A DNA stretch of 64,000 nt from positions 2,439,001 through 2,503,000 of the forward strand of contig NC_015275.1 of assembly GCF_000178835.2 (NCBI RefSeq), written 5' to 3'. A program made the position numbers and the translations under genes. Below, in pieces: positions 26,062 to 36,185 of this stretch; within the stretch, counting starts at the first letter, position 1, and each line of letters opens with the position of its first letter. The DNA is from Cellulosilyticum lentocellum DSM 5427 (GTDB lineage Bacteria; Bacillota; Clostridia; Lachnospirales; Cellulosilyticaceae). The notes beneath the pieces were generated by a model, which saw only the letters and a list, made by a program, of their open reading frames with translations, was not told the origin of the DNA and did not search any database.

Positions 26062-28809
26062 TTAAAGAGATTTAACCTTCCTTTGTAATTCATATAAAAG
26101 TTCTAAAGCTTTAAATGGTGTTGTATTCATTAAATCCGCTTCTTTTAAAGCAGTAATGACCTCATGTTCACCTTGATCAAATAAATTAAGTTGGCCAAAA
26201 CCATTTTGTTTTTCTTTATGGTCTTTAGAGGCTTTTTTAGATGTAACTTCTGTTTCATTGATCTGATAAGCCTCTGTCGTTATTACCTGTTCTTTTACTA
26301 CATCCTTAATCTTATCTACCTTTTCAGATAGCTGCCCCGAAGTCCCTTGAACACTAGGTGGTATAATCACTTGCTTCTCACCACTATCCAGTTGCTTTAA
26401 AATAGCTTTTGCACGCTCTAAAACAGCACTAGGTACACCCGCTAACTTAGCCACTTGAATCCCATAGCTATGGTCAACACTACCTTTTACGATTTGGTGA
26501 AGGAAAATAATATCTTCTCCTATTTCTTTAACTGCAATACAATAGTTCTTAAGATTTGGCATAGTTTCTTCTAAAACAGTGAGCTCATGATAATGGGTGG
26601 CAAATAAAGTTTTTGCACCTATTTCAGTCGTAATATGTTCTATAATAGACCAAGCAATACTTAAACCATCTAATGTACTTGTTCCTCTTCCAATCTCGTC
26701 TAAGATGAGTAAGCTATTCTTTGTTGCATGATGCAAAATATTTGCCACCTCCATCATTTCCACCATAAAGGTACTTTGTCCTGATGCCAAATCATCTGAA
26801 GCACCTACACGTGTGAAAATACGATCAACAACACCAATAGTTGCTGAATCCGCTGGCACAAAGCTTCCTATTTGAGCCATTAAAACAATCAGAGCTACTT
26901 GACGCATATAAGTGGATTTACCAGCCATATTAGGCCCTGTTAATAGCATCATCTCGGCATGCTCTTCTTCTAAAATAACGTCATTGGCAATAAAGTGTTG
27001 TTCTCCTAGCATTTTTTCTACAACTGGATGACGCCCTTTTTCAATACAAAGATTATAGCCAGTTGTCATCTCTGGCTTTACATATCCATAAGTATCTGCT
27101 ACATCCGCTAAAGAACAAAACATATCTAAAGCTGCAATTTGAGCCGAAGTCGTTAATAAACGTGGCATCTCTTTTAAAACTGCATCTCTTATTTCTGTAA
27201 ATAACTGATACTCTAATAAATTAAGTTTATCATCTGCACCTAATACTTCTTCTTCTACTTTTTTCAGCTCTTCTGTGATATAGCGTTCACAGTTAGAAAG
27301 GGTTTGTTTGCGAATAAAGTAATCAGGTACTAAATGATTATAGGACTGTGTCACTTCTAAAAAGTATCCAAAAACTTTATTGTATTTTATTTTAAGATTC
27401 TTAATACCTGTTTTTTCTTTTTCTCTAGCTTCTATTTCCATAAGCCAAGAAGCACCTTCGGTCTTGACTTGACGTAAATGATCGACTTCTTCATTATAGC
27501 CGGTTTTAATCATGTTTCCTTCTCTCACAGAAATAGGTGCTTCCTCTATAAGTGCCTTGTCAACTAGCTGGTAAAGATCACTCATGTCATCTAACTGACG
27601 GTTAAGGGAGATTAACCCTGGCGCCTGGCAGTCTACTAATAAACCCTTAATAGTTGGCAGTACCTCTAAAGATTGTTTTAAAGCAATCATATCTTTAGCA
27701 TTACACGTTCCAAAAGAAACTTTACTCATTAAACGTTCAATATCATAAATATGATCTAATGCCTCAAATAAATCCGCACGTAATAAAGGAGCTTCCTTAA
27801 GTTCCTTTGTGGCATCTAGACGATGATTAATTTCTTCTGCATTAATAAGAGGCTGCTCTATACATTTTCGAATATAACGAGAACCCATAGCTGTTTTGGT
27901 ATGATCAAGTACCCACAAAAGGGAACCTTTTCTTCTTTTTTCACGCAACGTTTCTGTTAATTCAAGATTACGCCTTGTGGCGATATCTAATAACATAAAA
28001 GCATCCACATTATAAATAGATAACGTCATCAAGTGAGATAAATCCGTTTTTTGCGTTTCTTGTAAATAAGCAAGCAAACTAGCTGTAGCTAAAGTTTCCA
28101 CACCGTCTTCACTTAAGCCAATTCCACCTAAAGATAAAATATTAAAATGTTTCAGTAAAATACGTTGTGCTAAAGTAGTATCTAAAGTATGGGCTGGTAT
28201 TTGCTCGGTTAAGCAATTAAAACGTGTACGCATAAATTCACGAATCTCATCATCTTGATAGAGAGTTTCTGATAATAAGCATTCTACAGGTGCAAATTTC
28301 GCTAATTCATCTAGTAATTTTCGCTTACTTTGATCTCCTATAATAGTCGTCGTAAGCCACTCACCTGTTGTCACATCACAAACACTTAATCCATAGCTTC
28401 CTTCCATACCAACAATGCTAGTGATATAGTTGTTTTTACCCTCACTTACTGTGGCACCCTCTAATATAGTCCCAGGTGTTACAATACGAATAACGCCGCG
28501 TTTTACTAAGCCCTTGGCTTGCTTAGGATCTTCAATTTGCTCACATATAGCTACTTTATAACCTTTTTCTACTAAACGTGAAATATACGTTTCTGCTGAA
28601 TGAAAAGGTACACCACACATAGGTGCCCTTTCCTCTAAGCCACAATCTTTTCCTGTTAAAGTAATTTCTAATTCTCTTGAACAAGTTTTAGCATCTTCAA
28701 AGAACATTTCATAAAAATCCCCTAGTCTGAAAAAAAGTAAGCAGTCTGGGTTTTCTTCTTTTATAGTTAAATACTGCGCCATCATAGGCGTTACTTGTGT
28801 TTTTAACAT
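26062..28809 (-). CDS. mutS: DNA mismatch recognition ATPase MutS
   Basis: 915 residues. The mismatch-binding FxE motif lies in FRLGDFYEMFFEDAK near residues 27-41; Walker A is LTGPNMAGKSTYMRQ and Walker B LLILDEIGRGTSTLDG, with the FATHYHEL motif behind. It recognises mispairs and recruits MutL. The stop codon of miaB is two bases upstream of its ATG, so miaB-mutS is a tight operon. Slightly longer than average because of a Lys/Glu-rich region before the C-terminal helices. Confidence 0.97.
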   Translation of the reverse strand: MLKTQVTPMMAQYLTIKEENPDCLLFFRLGDFYEMFFEDAKTCSRELEITLTGKDCGLEERAPMCGVPFHSAETYISRLVEKGYKVAICEQIEDPKQAKGLVKRGVIRIVTPGTILEGATVSEGKNNYITSIVGMEGSYGLSVCDVTTGEWLTTTIIGDQSKRKLLDELAKFAPVECLLSETLYQDDEIREFMRTRFNCLTEQIPAHTLDTTLAQRILLKHFNILSLGGIGLSEDGVETLATASLLAYLQETQKTDLSHLMTLSIYNVDAFMLLDIATRRNLELTETLREKRRKGSLLWVLDHTKTAMGSRYIRKCIEQPLINAEEINHRLDATKELKEAPLLRADLFEALDHIYDIERLMSKVSFGTCNAKDMIALKQSLEVLPTIKGLLVDCQAPGLISLNRQLDDMSDLYQLVDKALIEEAPISVREGNMIKTGYNEEVDHLRQVKTEGASWLMEIEAREKEKTGIKNLKIKYNKVFGYFLEVTQSYNHLVPDYFIRKQTLSNCERYITEELKKVEEEVLGADDKLNLLEYQLFTEIRDAVLKEMPRLLTTSAQIAALDMFCSLADVADTYGYVKPEMTTGYNLCIEKGRHPVVEKMLGEQHFIANDVILEEEHAEMMLLTGPNMAGKSTYMRQVALIVLMAQIGSFVPADSATIGVVDRIFTRVGASDDLASGQSTFMVEMMEVANILHHATKNSLLILDEIGRGTSTLDGLSIAWSIIEHITTEIGAKTLFATHYHELTVLEETMPNLKNYCIAVKEIGEDIIFLHQIVKGSVDHSYGIQVAKLAGVPSAVLERAKAILKQLDSGEKQVIIPPSVQGTSGQLSEKVDKIKDVVKEQVITTEAYQINETEVTSKKASKDHKEKQNGFGQLNLFDQGEHEVITALKEADLMNTTPFKALELLYELQRKVKSL

Positions 28810-28811
28810 AG

Positions 28812-30224
28812 TTATCTCGCCAACTCTCCAATTAAATAGTGGGTTTTATTATCCACAATATGAACTTTAACAAATTTACCAACATATTCCTTAGGGGCTG
28901 GTGTATTGACTAAAAGTCCTGTATCTGTACGTCCACTTAAAACATTGTCATCTTGTTTACTTACTTCTTCAAAGAGTACTTCTACAGTTTGTCCAACATA
29001 CTTATGAAGGGTAGCAGCAGACTGTTTATTTACAAGTGCTAATAATCTATTAAAACGTTCTTTTGTCACATCTTCTGGCACTTGGTCTTCCATAGTAGCT
29101 GCTGGTGTTCCTGTACGTTTTGAATAAATAAAAGTAAAGGCACTTGCATAATGTACTTTTTCTACAACTTCCATGGTATCTAAAAAGTCTTCTTCTGTTT
29201 CACCAGGGAAACCTACAATAATATCTGTCGTTAGTTCTACTCTAGGAATAGCTGCTTTAATTTTCCTTACTAATTCTAAATAGCTTTCTTTTGTATAATG
29301 ACGATTCATTTTCTTTAATAATTTAGTACTTCCTGATTGGAAAGGTAAATGAACGCTTGGACAAATCTTATCACAGCTAGCCATTACTTCAATCAGTTCA
29401 TCACTTAAATCTTTTGGGTGAGATGTCATAAAACGAATACGTTTTAATCCCTCAATAGCGTTAATTTGTTTTAAAAGCTCAGCAAAGCTTATTGGTTCAT
29501 CTAATGTCTTTCCATAAGAATTTACATTTTGTCCTAAAAGCATAATCTCCTTAACACCTTCAGATACTAATGCCTTGATTTCTGTAACAATATCTTCTGG
29601 CTTTCTACTACGCTCTCTCCCTCTTACATAAGGAACAATACAATAAGTGCAGAAGTTATTGCAGCCATACATAATATTAACGCAAGCTTTAAAATCATAT
29701 TTTCTAGAATCTGGAAGGTCTTCTACAATATCTTGATAAGAATCCCAAATATCTATGACATTTTGCTTTGTTTCTAAACGTGTTTGTAAAAGTTCTGGTA
29801 ATTTATAAATATTATACGTTCCAAAAATAATATCAATAAAATTAAATTTCTTTTTAAGCGTATCCAATACTATGTCTTGCTGCATCATACAACCACATAG
29901 GGCAATCATAAAGTTTGGATTTTTTTTTCTTCTTCCCTTAAGAGCTCCTAAACGGCCATAAATTTTTAGTTCTGCATTTTCACGTACACAACAAGTATTA
30001 TAAATAATAAAATCAGCTTCTTCTTCATTTTCTGTTTTAGTGTAACCAATTTGCTCTAACATACCTTCAATCTTTTCTGAGTCTCTTGCATTCATTTGAC
30101 ATCCAAAGGTTGAAATACAATACTGAAGACCTTTCCCGCTTATGTGTTGTGCAAGTATATTGATAATCTCATTTTGGCGTTGTGCTTCCTTTGTTGAGAC
30201 ATTAATGACTTTTCTCTCGCTCAT
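28812..30224 (-). CDS. miaB: tRNA-2-methylthio-N6-dimethylallyladenosine synthase
   Basis: 470 residues with the three MiaB domains: N-terminal UPF0004 with cysteines in FGCQMN, YNTCCVRE and LCGCMMQ; radical-SAM core with CNNFCTYCIVPYVRGRERSR; and a C-terminal TRAM domain ending VHIVDNKTHYLIGE. It methylthiolates i6A37 made by MiaA, whose gene is in the same operon. GGAGG precedes the ATG. This gene is the operon's first member, with about 200 bp of non-coding DNA upstream. Confidence 0.96.
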   Translation of the reverse strand: MSERKVINVSTKEAQRQNEIINILAQHISGKGLQYCISTFGCQMNARDSEKIEGMLEQIGYTKTENEEEADFIIYNTCCVRENAELKIYGRLGALKGRRKKNPNFMIALCGCMMQQDIVLDTLKKKFNFIDIIFGTYNIYKLPELLQTRLETKQNVIDIWDSYQDIVEDLPDSRKYDFKACVNIMYGCNNFCTYCIVPYVRGRERSRKPEDIVTEIKALVSEGVKEIMLLGQNVNSYGKTLDEPISFAELLKQINAIEGLKRIRFMTSHPKDLSDELIEVMASCDKICPSVHLPFQSGSTKLLKKMNRHYTKESYLELVRKIKAAIPRVELTTDIIVGFPGETEEDFLDTMEVVEKVHYASAFTFIYSKRTGTPAATMEDQVPEDVTKERFNRLLALVNKQSAATLHKYVGQTVEVLFEEVSKQDDNVLSGRTDTGLLVNTPAPKEYVGKFVKVHIVDNKTHYLIGELAR

Positions 30225-30431
30225 GTCGTTTTCCTCCTAGCGCGTTTCATCTAATCGTTGTTTCTTTCTCATTTTACATGATAAAACATCATCTTTCAAT
30301 GTCTACCGGGTACTTGTGACATATAAAAACAAAAATTAATACGAGATGAACTGATCTAAGAGAAAAAGATAACCCAATTGGTAAAGGAATAGCAGTATAG
30401 AAATATACTGAACACATTTCCCCTTCCCCCT

Positions 30432-31226
30432 CTATACTTCTATTACGCGATAAATAAAATTCTCACTTTCATACTGAGTCTCATTTTGAAATGCACCTAA
30501 AATTTTGAAGCCTTCTTTTCTAAAATACTGTATGCTTACCTTTTTTTCTTGCTCAGAAAGTTCATCTAATTTTCCATATATACTTATTACTTTAGGAACA
30601 TCTTCCTTTATTTCTTTTAATAATTCATACAAGCACTTTAGCTTAAATCCACTATTTTCATCCATCCAACTTATTAATTGGCATAACTGAATCAATTCTC
30701 CTCTCTTATCTAAATAAAGTTCTCCTGTCTTTTCAAGTGCCGTATAAGCATTTTCCTTTTTTATTCGGAGTTGATACCTTTGATAGTCATTTTTTTGTTG
30801 GCTTTTTTCAAAAATTACCATATCGTTAATTTCTTTGCCATCTAATTGCTTTGAATAAAACGGATAATAAAATGCCATATTATGATGTAATTCAAAAGAA
30901 AAACGTACAAAAAAGGAAGATATATTCCTTTGCTGCTGATGATAATACATAATGGATTCATAAAGATATAAAGTATCATTATAATTATGCAATTCTACCG
31001 TTAATTTACTAGATAAAAAAGACTTCATACTCTTTTTAGCCAAAAGTTGTGCCTCACAATTTTGATTACAAAAAGAACATACTTTACTATGCCAACCTCT
31101 TTCACCTATACTGAATCTTTGTAAATAAGTAGGTACTCCTAGATTCTCTTGGTCATTTCCCCAAGAATAACCATCTAAATAGAGCATTCCTTTATCATAA
31201 GGCTTAAAAAATTGCATCTGTTGCAT
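30432..31226 (-). CDS. Uncharacterised protein, downstream partner of an overlapping small gene
   Basis: 264 residues, not recognised. It is cytoplasmic by composition, with a CSFCNQNC cysteine cluster near residues 50-57 that could bind a metal, followed by aromatic-rich and Glu/Lys-rich segments. Its ATG at 31226 has no Shine-Dalgarno; it overlaps the last codons of a 55-codon gene in another frame (31204-31371), so translation is probably coupled by re-initiation. An internal ATG three codons later is an alternative start. No transposon or phage context is visible. Confidence 0.65.
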   Translation of the reverse strand: MQQMQFFKPYDKGMLYLDGYSWGNDQENLGVPTYLQRFSIGERGWHSKVCSFCNQNCEAQLLAKKSMKSFLSSKLTVELHNYNDTLYLYESIMYYHQQQRNISSFFVRFSFELHHNMAFYYPFYSKQLDGKEINDMVIFEKSQQKNDYQRYQLRIKKENAYTALEKTGELYLDKRGELIQLCQLISWMDENSGFKLKCLYELLKEIKEDVPKVISIYGKLDELSEQEKKVSIQYFRKEGFKILGAFQNETQYESENFIYRVIEV

Positions 31227-31371
31227 CTGATTTATTAATACTACGTATTGCTGATTTAAATATTTCCTCGCCTTTTTTTAAACGCTCAATATCATCACTT
31301 ATTTGCATCAGTATGTCATAAGGGCATCTTCCTAATTTCTTTTTCATATAGCAAGCCAATAGCTTATGCAT
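31204..31371 (-). CDS. Small 55-residue protein overlapping the next gene
   Basis: Starts at ATG 31371 (MHKLLACYMKKKLGRCPYDI) and ends with a TAA inside the start region of the following gene, a 23-bp overlap. The protein is basic, probably helical, and unrecognised. The upstream ribosome site is weak (GGTG). Support for reality comes from the overlap: the downstream gene lacks its own Shine-Dalgarno and would depend on this frame. Confidence 0.5.
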   Translation of the reverse strand: MHKLLACYMKKKLGRCPYDILMQISDDIERLKKGEEIFKSAIRSINKSDATDAIF

Positions 31372-31481
31372 TTTATTTCACCATTTCTATAAGTACTCTA
31401 TTTATTTTATGAACCACTTATCATTCATTATGCCTTGATTAGAAAAGCATTTACTTTGCCTCTCCCATTATCGTATCTAAT

Positions 31482-32897
31482 TTAAACTCTTTCTATTTCC
31501 TTGTTTATTCTCCAAAAACAAAGTTGATATCGCTTACAAATATCTCGAATCACTATGCCAGCTACAACTACCGCCATTATCCCTACTAAAATATTACTAA
31601 CCATCATAACAATTCCTACACTTTTGCTACCAATTTGAGTAAATTGTTGTAACCCCCATAAAATTGGAATACGAAATACAAATACCCTACAAAAATTAAT
31701 CAGTAATGTTAGTTTAGTATAACCAAAACCATATAGTAGAGCCATAACAGCTGCATTTATTCCTAAAGGAATGGCACCAAATGCTTCAAAACTATAGACT
31801 TCTTCAATAAACTGCCTGAATACAAGATCATTACCTGCAAATAGACCACTTAAAACATGAAGAAAACCAGTAGTTAAACCATAACCAATGCATCCAATAA
31901 TCGTATTAATGACAAATAACTTTTTAAAGGCATCTAAAGCACGGTCTAATTGATGCGCACCTATATTCTGACTAATAACGGCTGCGCCCCCTTCTTGAAA
32001 ACCATTTTGAGGCATAGTAGTTAAGCCTCCCATATTATTCGAAATACCTAATGCCCCTACTGTTAAAACACCATAAGCCGTACTCATAGAGTTAATAACG
32101 ACTTTTCCAAATTGAAATGCAACCTTTTCAATAATAACCGGTATGGATAGTCTTATCATAGGTTTTGTCACCTTGCCTTTTAAAGTAATACTTTTAAAAG
32201 AAAAACTAAAAATACTGTGACGGTCTAACATGTGATAGATGGCACATCCAAACATTGCTAGTTGTGATATTAAAGTAGCCACTGCAATCATTGTAATGCC
32301 TGACTTAAGCGCATAAATAAAAAATGCCGTTAGTGATAATTTAATAACGATAACTCCAAAATTTAAATATAAAATACGTTTTGAATTACCTCGGGCTCTT
32401 TCAATAGCTATGTAAACATTATTAAAGAAACTAACAACCATTCCCATTAACTCAATTTTAAAATACTGGCTCCCTAAATCAATAAGCTCATTTGGTGTAT
32501 TGGCTAGCTTTAAAAGAGGTGTTGTAAACGGCAAAATAAAAAATAAAACGCCTAACCCTAGTATACCGCATAAGCCAAATAAACTACTCACTCTTGCCTT
32601 AACTAGGTCATAGTCACCTGCCCCATAAGCTTCACTTATTTTGAGACTTGCACCTACAGCTAACCCACCACCAACAGCTGTTAACATTAAATTAATTTGA
32701 GATAAATAAGCAACTGCAGAAACAGATTCGCCGCTAATATGAGAAGCCATCATAGAGTCTAAAATCTTGAAAATTTGATTTAAACTTTGATAAAGTGCTA
32801 ATGGTACACAAACATGAAAAATAACACGCCACATATTTCCTGTTAAAGCAAACTCTCTAAACTTTTTGTCTTTAGTAGATAGTTTTGATTCTCCCAT
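31482..32897 (-). CDS. MATE-family efflux transporter
   Basis: 471 residues with twelve hydrophobic segments in two six-helix bundles. Start ATG 32897 is chosen for AAGGGA five bases upstream. Family features include GNMWRVIFHVCVPLALYQSL near the N-terminus and repeated G/A-rich helices (VSAVAYLSQINLMLTAVGGG). It belongs to the NorM/DinF-like group of cation-coupled drug or metabolite exporters; the substrate is unknown. A single-gene unit with flanking non-coding DNA; a strong terminator lies upstream on the other side (33037-33093). Confidence 0.88.
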   Translation of the reverse strand: MGESKLSTKDKKFREFALTGNMWRVIFHVCVPLALYQSLNQIFKILDSMMASHISGESVSAVAYLSQINLMLTAVGGGLAVGASLKISEAYGAGDYDLVKARVSSLFGLCGILGLGVLFFILPFTTPLLKLANTPNELIDLGSQYFKIELMGMVVSFFNNVYIAIERARGNSKRILYLNFGVIVIKLSLTAFFIYALKSGITMIAVATLISQLAMFGCAIYHMLDRHSIFSFSFKSITLKGKVTKPMIRLSIPVIIEKVAFQFGKVVINSMSTAYGVLTVGALGISNNMGGLTTMPQNGFQEGGAAVISQNIGAHQLDRALDAFKKLFVINTIIGCIGYGLTTGFLHVLSGLFAGNDLVFRQFIEEVYSFEAFGAIPLGINAAVMALLYGFGYTKLTLLINFCRVFVFRIPILWGLQQFTQIGSKSVGIVMMVSNILVGIMAVVVAGIVIRDICKRYQLCFWRINKEIERV

Positions 32898-33036
32898 CTT
32901 GTTCCCTTCTTTCAAGTCATCATTTTGTTATACTGAAGCCTATTGTAACTGAAAAACAATTTGTATTGAAGTAGCTCACCTAACTAATATCAACTTTTGT
33001 TGAAAACCTTACTCGTTTTATCTATTTTTATCGAAA

Positions 33037-33093
33037 AACATACAAAAAGAAGCAGCTAAGGAAATATTCTTATACTGCTTCTTTTTGTATGTT
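33037..33093. terminator. Long-stem bidirectional terminator
   Basis: AACATACAAAAAGAAGCAG pairs perfectly with its complement (19 bp) around a 19-nt loop, just after the cytidylate-kinase-like gene. Confidence 0.8.
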
Positions 33094-33106
33094 CTAAATT
33101 TTACTT

Positions 33107-33733
33107 TTACTCATCTGGACATTTTATATCGATATAAGCTTTTACTAAGGCCACACACTGTTCTCTCTTTAAGCTACTACTATTAATACACAAATCATAA
33201 TTAGCAGCATCATTCCATTCTTTACCCGTAAAGTAACGATAATATGCTGCTCTTCTTTTATCCGTTGTTTGAATAAAATTCTTAACATTCTTCTTCGAAC
33301 AGACCTTCATTTGTTCTACTGTCCGAATACAATCTTCTAAAGGTGCATGTACGTATATTCTAATGACATTATTCATATCTTTTAAAATATAATCTGCACA
33401 ACGTCCAATAATAACACAAGATTCTTTTTCTGCTAACTGTTTAATCATCTTAGCTTGATAATTAAACAAATTCTCATTAGAGATAAAATCATCGCGATCT
33501 GGTGGAATAATTTCTCCTTTATACACATTTTTAGCCACATTAAATAATAGGTTATTCTTAACCTTTTCGTCTGCATTAGCAAAAAGGGCTTCGTTAATAC
33601 CACTTTCATCTGATGCTAATCTTAATAATTGACGATCATAAAAACTAATCCCCAGTTCATCAGCTAATAATTTACCTATGGCACGCCCACCACTACCATA
33701 GCCTCTGGCGATTGTTATAACAAAGTGTTTCAT
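33107..33733 (-). CDS. Cytidylate kinase-like family protein
   Basis: 208 residues of the cytidylate-kinase-like P-loop family common in Clostridia. The N-terminus is ITIARGYGSGGRAIGKLLAD, a glycine-rich loop differing from canonical GxxxxGKS in lacking the GK[ST] ending, followed by ISFYDRQLL and IIGRCADYIL. The nucleotide substrate is uncertain; true Cmk is encoded separately at 51244-51915. A strong GGGGGGAT precedes the ATG. Monocistronic, ending in a long terminator. Confidence 0.82.
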   Translation of the reverse strand: MKHFVITIARGYGSGGRAIGKLLADELGISFYDRQLLRLASDESGINEALFANADEKVKNNLLFNVAKNVYKGEIIPPDRDDFISNENLFNYQAKMIKQLAEKESCVIIGRCADYILKDMNNVIRIYVHAPLEDCIRTVEQMKVCSKKNVKNFIQTTDKRRAAYYRYFTGKEWNDAANYDLCINSSSLKREQCVALVKAYIDIKCPDE

Positions 33734-33858
33734 GACTATCCCCCCAATTTAATAAACTATTGGATTTTTCAAACATCTATTGCTTAAACTTATTATAAAG
33801 CCTTTGGAGATAGAAAACAAGATTTGCCTATTCTTAACGTTATATTTATTGATTAGTT

Positions 33859-33888
33859 TTGGCATTTTTGTAAGAGATATAGTATAAT
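33859..33888 (+). promoter_or_regulatory. Promoter of the kdpD-like/kdpE operon
   Basis: TTGGCA (33859-33864) and TATAAT (33883-33888), 18-bp spacer, followed by a 70-base leader and AAAGGA before the start codon. Confidence 0.55.
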
Positions 33889-33961
33889 AAAACATAATAT
33901 TTGCATCAACTAAAAACAATATTATAAGAACTGTAGATTACATGCAGAGAAAGGATTTTAT

Positions 33962-35500
33962 ATGAGTGTCCTGCGTAATAGTATCAAAACATTTAGTCTC
34001 TTAGTGGGTGCTACACTTCTAGCTTACCTTTATACTAAGGTAACTGCAAATCATACAAATGTAGCTATTATTTATATACTAGCTATTTTTTTAACAGCAC
34101 GTTTCACATCGGGATACTTTTGGGGAATATTAGCTTCTATTATTGGAGTTGTTGGAGTCAATTACTTTTTTACATATCCTTTTTTACAAATTGATTTTAC
34201 AATTAATGGCTATCCTATTACATTCTTAGGTCTACTGACTATTGCATTCATTACAAGTGGTATGACAGCTCATGTTACAGAACGTAATAAAATTATTTCC
34301 GAACGTGAAGAAATGACACATAAACTTAATGATATTAATAATCAGCTATTGATAAGTGATCATGTGGATCAGATTATAGAACTTACTTTAAATACAGTAA
34401 TCGATTTTACTAAAAGCTCAGTTATTTTTCATAAAACTGATCCTTTAAAAAAAATAAATTATATAGAAAAACTTTATTCTGATGAAGATCGTGAGATGTT
34501 AACAACCCCCCATGAACTAGAAAGGGCACATTGGGCCTTTTCTAAGGTACAAAATTCAGACTTTTCATCATCAGATATTGCCTATGGCAGCGGTCTTTAT
34601 CTTCCACTGATTTCTCATGAACACATTTGGGGGGTTATTGGTATTTATCATTTTCCTACTACTCTCTATAAAAATAATACATTGACTTTATTAAAGCTCA
34701 TGCTTACACAAGTAGCTATGGCTATTGAACGTCAGCATTTAGTGGATGAACATCATCAACTAGCATTGGAGACAGAAAAAGAAAAAATGAGAGCCAATTT
34801 ACTTCGTGCTGTATCTCATGATTTGCGTACTCCTTTAACAAGTATTATTGGTGCTGGAGCAACTTATTTGGAAAATAAGACTTACTTAAATGATGAAGAA
34901 CAAGACGACTTAGTTAAACATATTCTTGAAGATGCTAATTGGCTTCTTCATATGGTTGAAAATTTACTATCTATCACTCGTATTAAAGAAGGTCAAGTTA
35001 AAGTGAATAAAACACCTGAACCATTAGAAGAAGTGGTCTCTGAGGCTATTTTAAGATTAAAAAAGCGTTATCCTAAAAGCAATGTTAATGTTAAAGTCCC
35101 TGATACTTTTTTAATGATTCCTATGGATGCTACACTTATTGAACAAGTGATTCTCAACTTGTTAGAAAATGCCCTTAAATATGCTCATAGTAAAGAACCT
35201 ATTGAGCTTATTGTAACGGATGATACTACTTATGTAACCTTTAGAATTATTGATCATGGCATAGGATTAGCTGAAGAACAGTTAGAAGGTATTTTTGATG
35301 GAAATGCTCTTAATCCAAAAGCTCAAAGTGATTCTTCTAAAGGTATGGGAATAGGCTTATCTATTTGTAAAACTATAGTTTGCGCTCATGGTGGAAAAAT
35401 TTCTGCTCAAAATCATATTGCTGGTGGTGCTGAATTCATCTTTACACTACCAAGCCAAGGAGGAAATATTCATGAACAAAACATCTATACTCATTGTTGA
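33962..35500 (+). CDS. KdpD-like sensor histidine kinase lacking the N-terminal KdpD domain
   Basis: 512 residues. Four membrane helices of a DUF4118 module occupy residues 1-105, followed by a GAF-like region, a HisKA dimerisation helix with the phospho-acceptor His in AVSHDLRTPLTSI, and an HATPase domain with N box NLLENALKYAH and G boxes DHGIGLA and GMGIGLSI. The roughly 370-residue cytoplasmic KdpD and USP domains of full KdpD (about 900 residues) are absent, so this is the short KdpD form. No kdpFABC genes occur nearby. The 3' end overlaps kdpE by 29 bp. Confidence 0.88.
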   Translation: MSVLRNSIKTFSLLVGATLLAYLYTKVTANHTNVAIIYILAIFLTARFTSGYFWGILASIIGVVGVNYFFTYPFLQIDFTINGYPITFLGLLTIAFITSGMTAHVTERNKIISEREEMTHKLNDINNQLLISDHVDQIIELTLNTVIDFTKSSVIFHKTDPLKKINYIEKLYSDEDREMLTTPHELERAHWAFSKVQNSDFSSSDIAYGSGLYLPLISHEHIWGVIGIYHFPTTLYKNNTLTLLKLMLTQVAMAIERQHLVDEHHQLALETEKEKMRANLLRAVSHDLRTPLTSIIGAGATYLENKTYLNDEEQDDLVKHILEDANWLLHMVENLLSITRIKEGQVKVNKTPEPLEEVVSEAILRLKKRYPKSNVNVKVPDTFLMIPMDATLIEQVILNLLENALKYAHSKEPIELIVTDDTTYVTFRIIDHGIGLAEEQLEGIFDGNALNPKAQSDSSKGMGIGLSICKTIVCAHGGKISAQNHIAGGAEFIFTLPSQGGNIHEQNIYTHC

Positions 35501-36185
35501 AGATGAACAAAATATTTGTAATTTCATTGCTACAACTCTTAATGCCCATGAATATAAAACATTAAGATGTCAAACAGGTAAGGAAGCACTGGCTATTATC
35601 CCTTCACACTGTCCAGATCTTATTTTGCTAGATTTAGGCCTACCTGATATGGATGGGCTAGAGGTATTAACTTCTGTACGCGAATGGTCTTCTACGCCTA
35701 TTATAGTCATTTCAGCTAGATCACAGGAAGCAGAAAAAGTTCAAGCCCTTGATTTAGGGGCAGACGACTATATTACCAAACCCTTTGGCACTTCTGAACT
35801 TTTAGCAAGAATTCGTACAGCTATTCGCCATAGCTTAAAGATCAGTAAAACCAATCAAGGTGCTAATATTTTCAAAGCTAGTGATTTAACCATTGATTAT
35901 GATAAGCATATGCTCTTAGTTGGAGATGAAAAAGTTCACCTCACCCAAATTGAGTTCAAGCTCATTTCTCTTTTAGCACAACACGCAGGTAAAGTACTTA
36001 CTTATGACTATATGATAAAAAAAATCTGGGGGCCATATGCTGGTAGTAATAATCAAATCCTACGTGTTAATATGGCTAATATTCGAAGAAAAATTGAACA
36101 AAATCCAGGCGATCCTAAGTACATTTTTACAGAAGTAGGTATTGGTTACCGTATGATAGAAGAAGAAGGAGAAAGCACACATTAA
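35472..36185 (+). CDS. kdpE: KdpE-like OmpR-family response regulator
   Basis: 237 residues from ATG 35472, six to eight bases after AGGAGG that lies inside the kinase gene. Receiver domain: acidic VEDEQN, phospho-acceptor Asp in PDLILLDLGLPDMDG, then ISARSQE and the conserved Lys in DYITKPF. The C-terminal winged helix contains LTQIEFKLISLLAQHAGKVL and RVNMANIRRKIE. It pairs with the kinase upstream. Targets are unknown; the usual kdpFABC potassium-pump operon is not in the window. Its last codons form the 5' arm of the terminator. Confidence 0.9.
   Translation: MNKTSILIVEDEQNICNFIATTLNAHEYKTLRCQTGKEALAIIPSHCPDLILLDLGLPDMDGLEVLTSVREWSSTPIIVISARSQEAEKVQALDLGADDYITKPFGTSELLARIRTAIRHSLKISKTNQGANIFKASDLTIDYDKHMLLVGDEKVHLTQIEFKLISLLAQHAGKVLTYDYMIKKIWGPYAGSNNQILRVNMANIRRKIEQNPGDPKYIFTEVGIGYRMIEEEGESTH

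Noticed and set aside
30390-30407. CAGTATA-GAAA-TATACTG hairpin as a terminator of the miaB leader
   Set aside because: No T-run on either strand and only seven AT-rich pairs.
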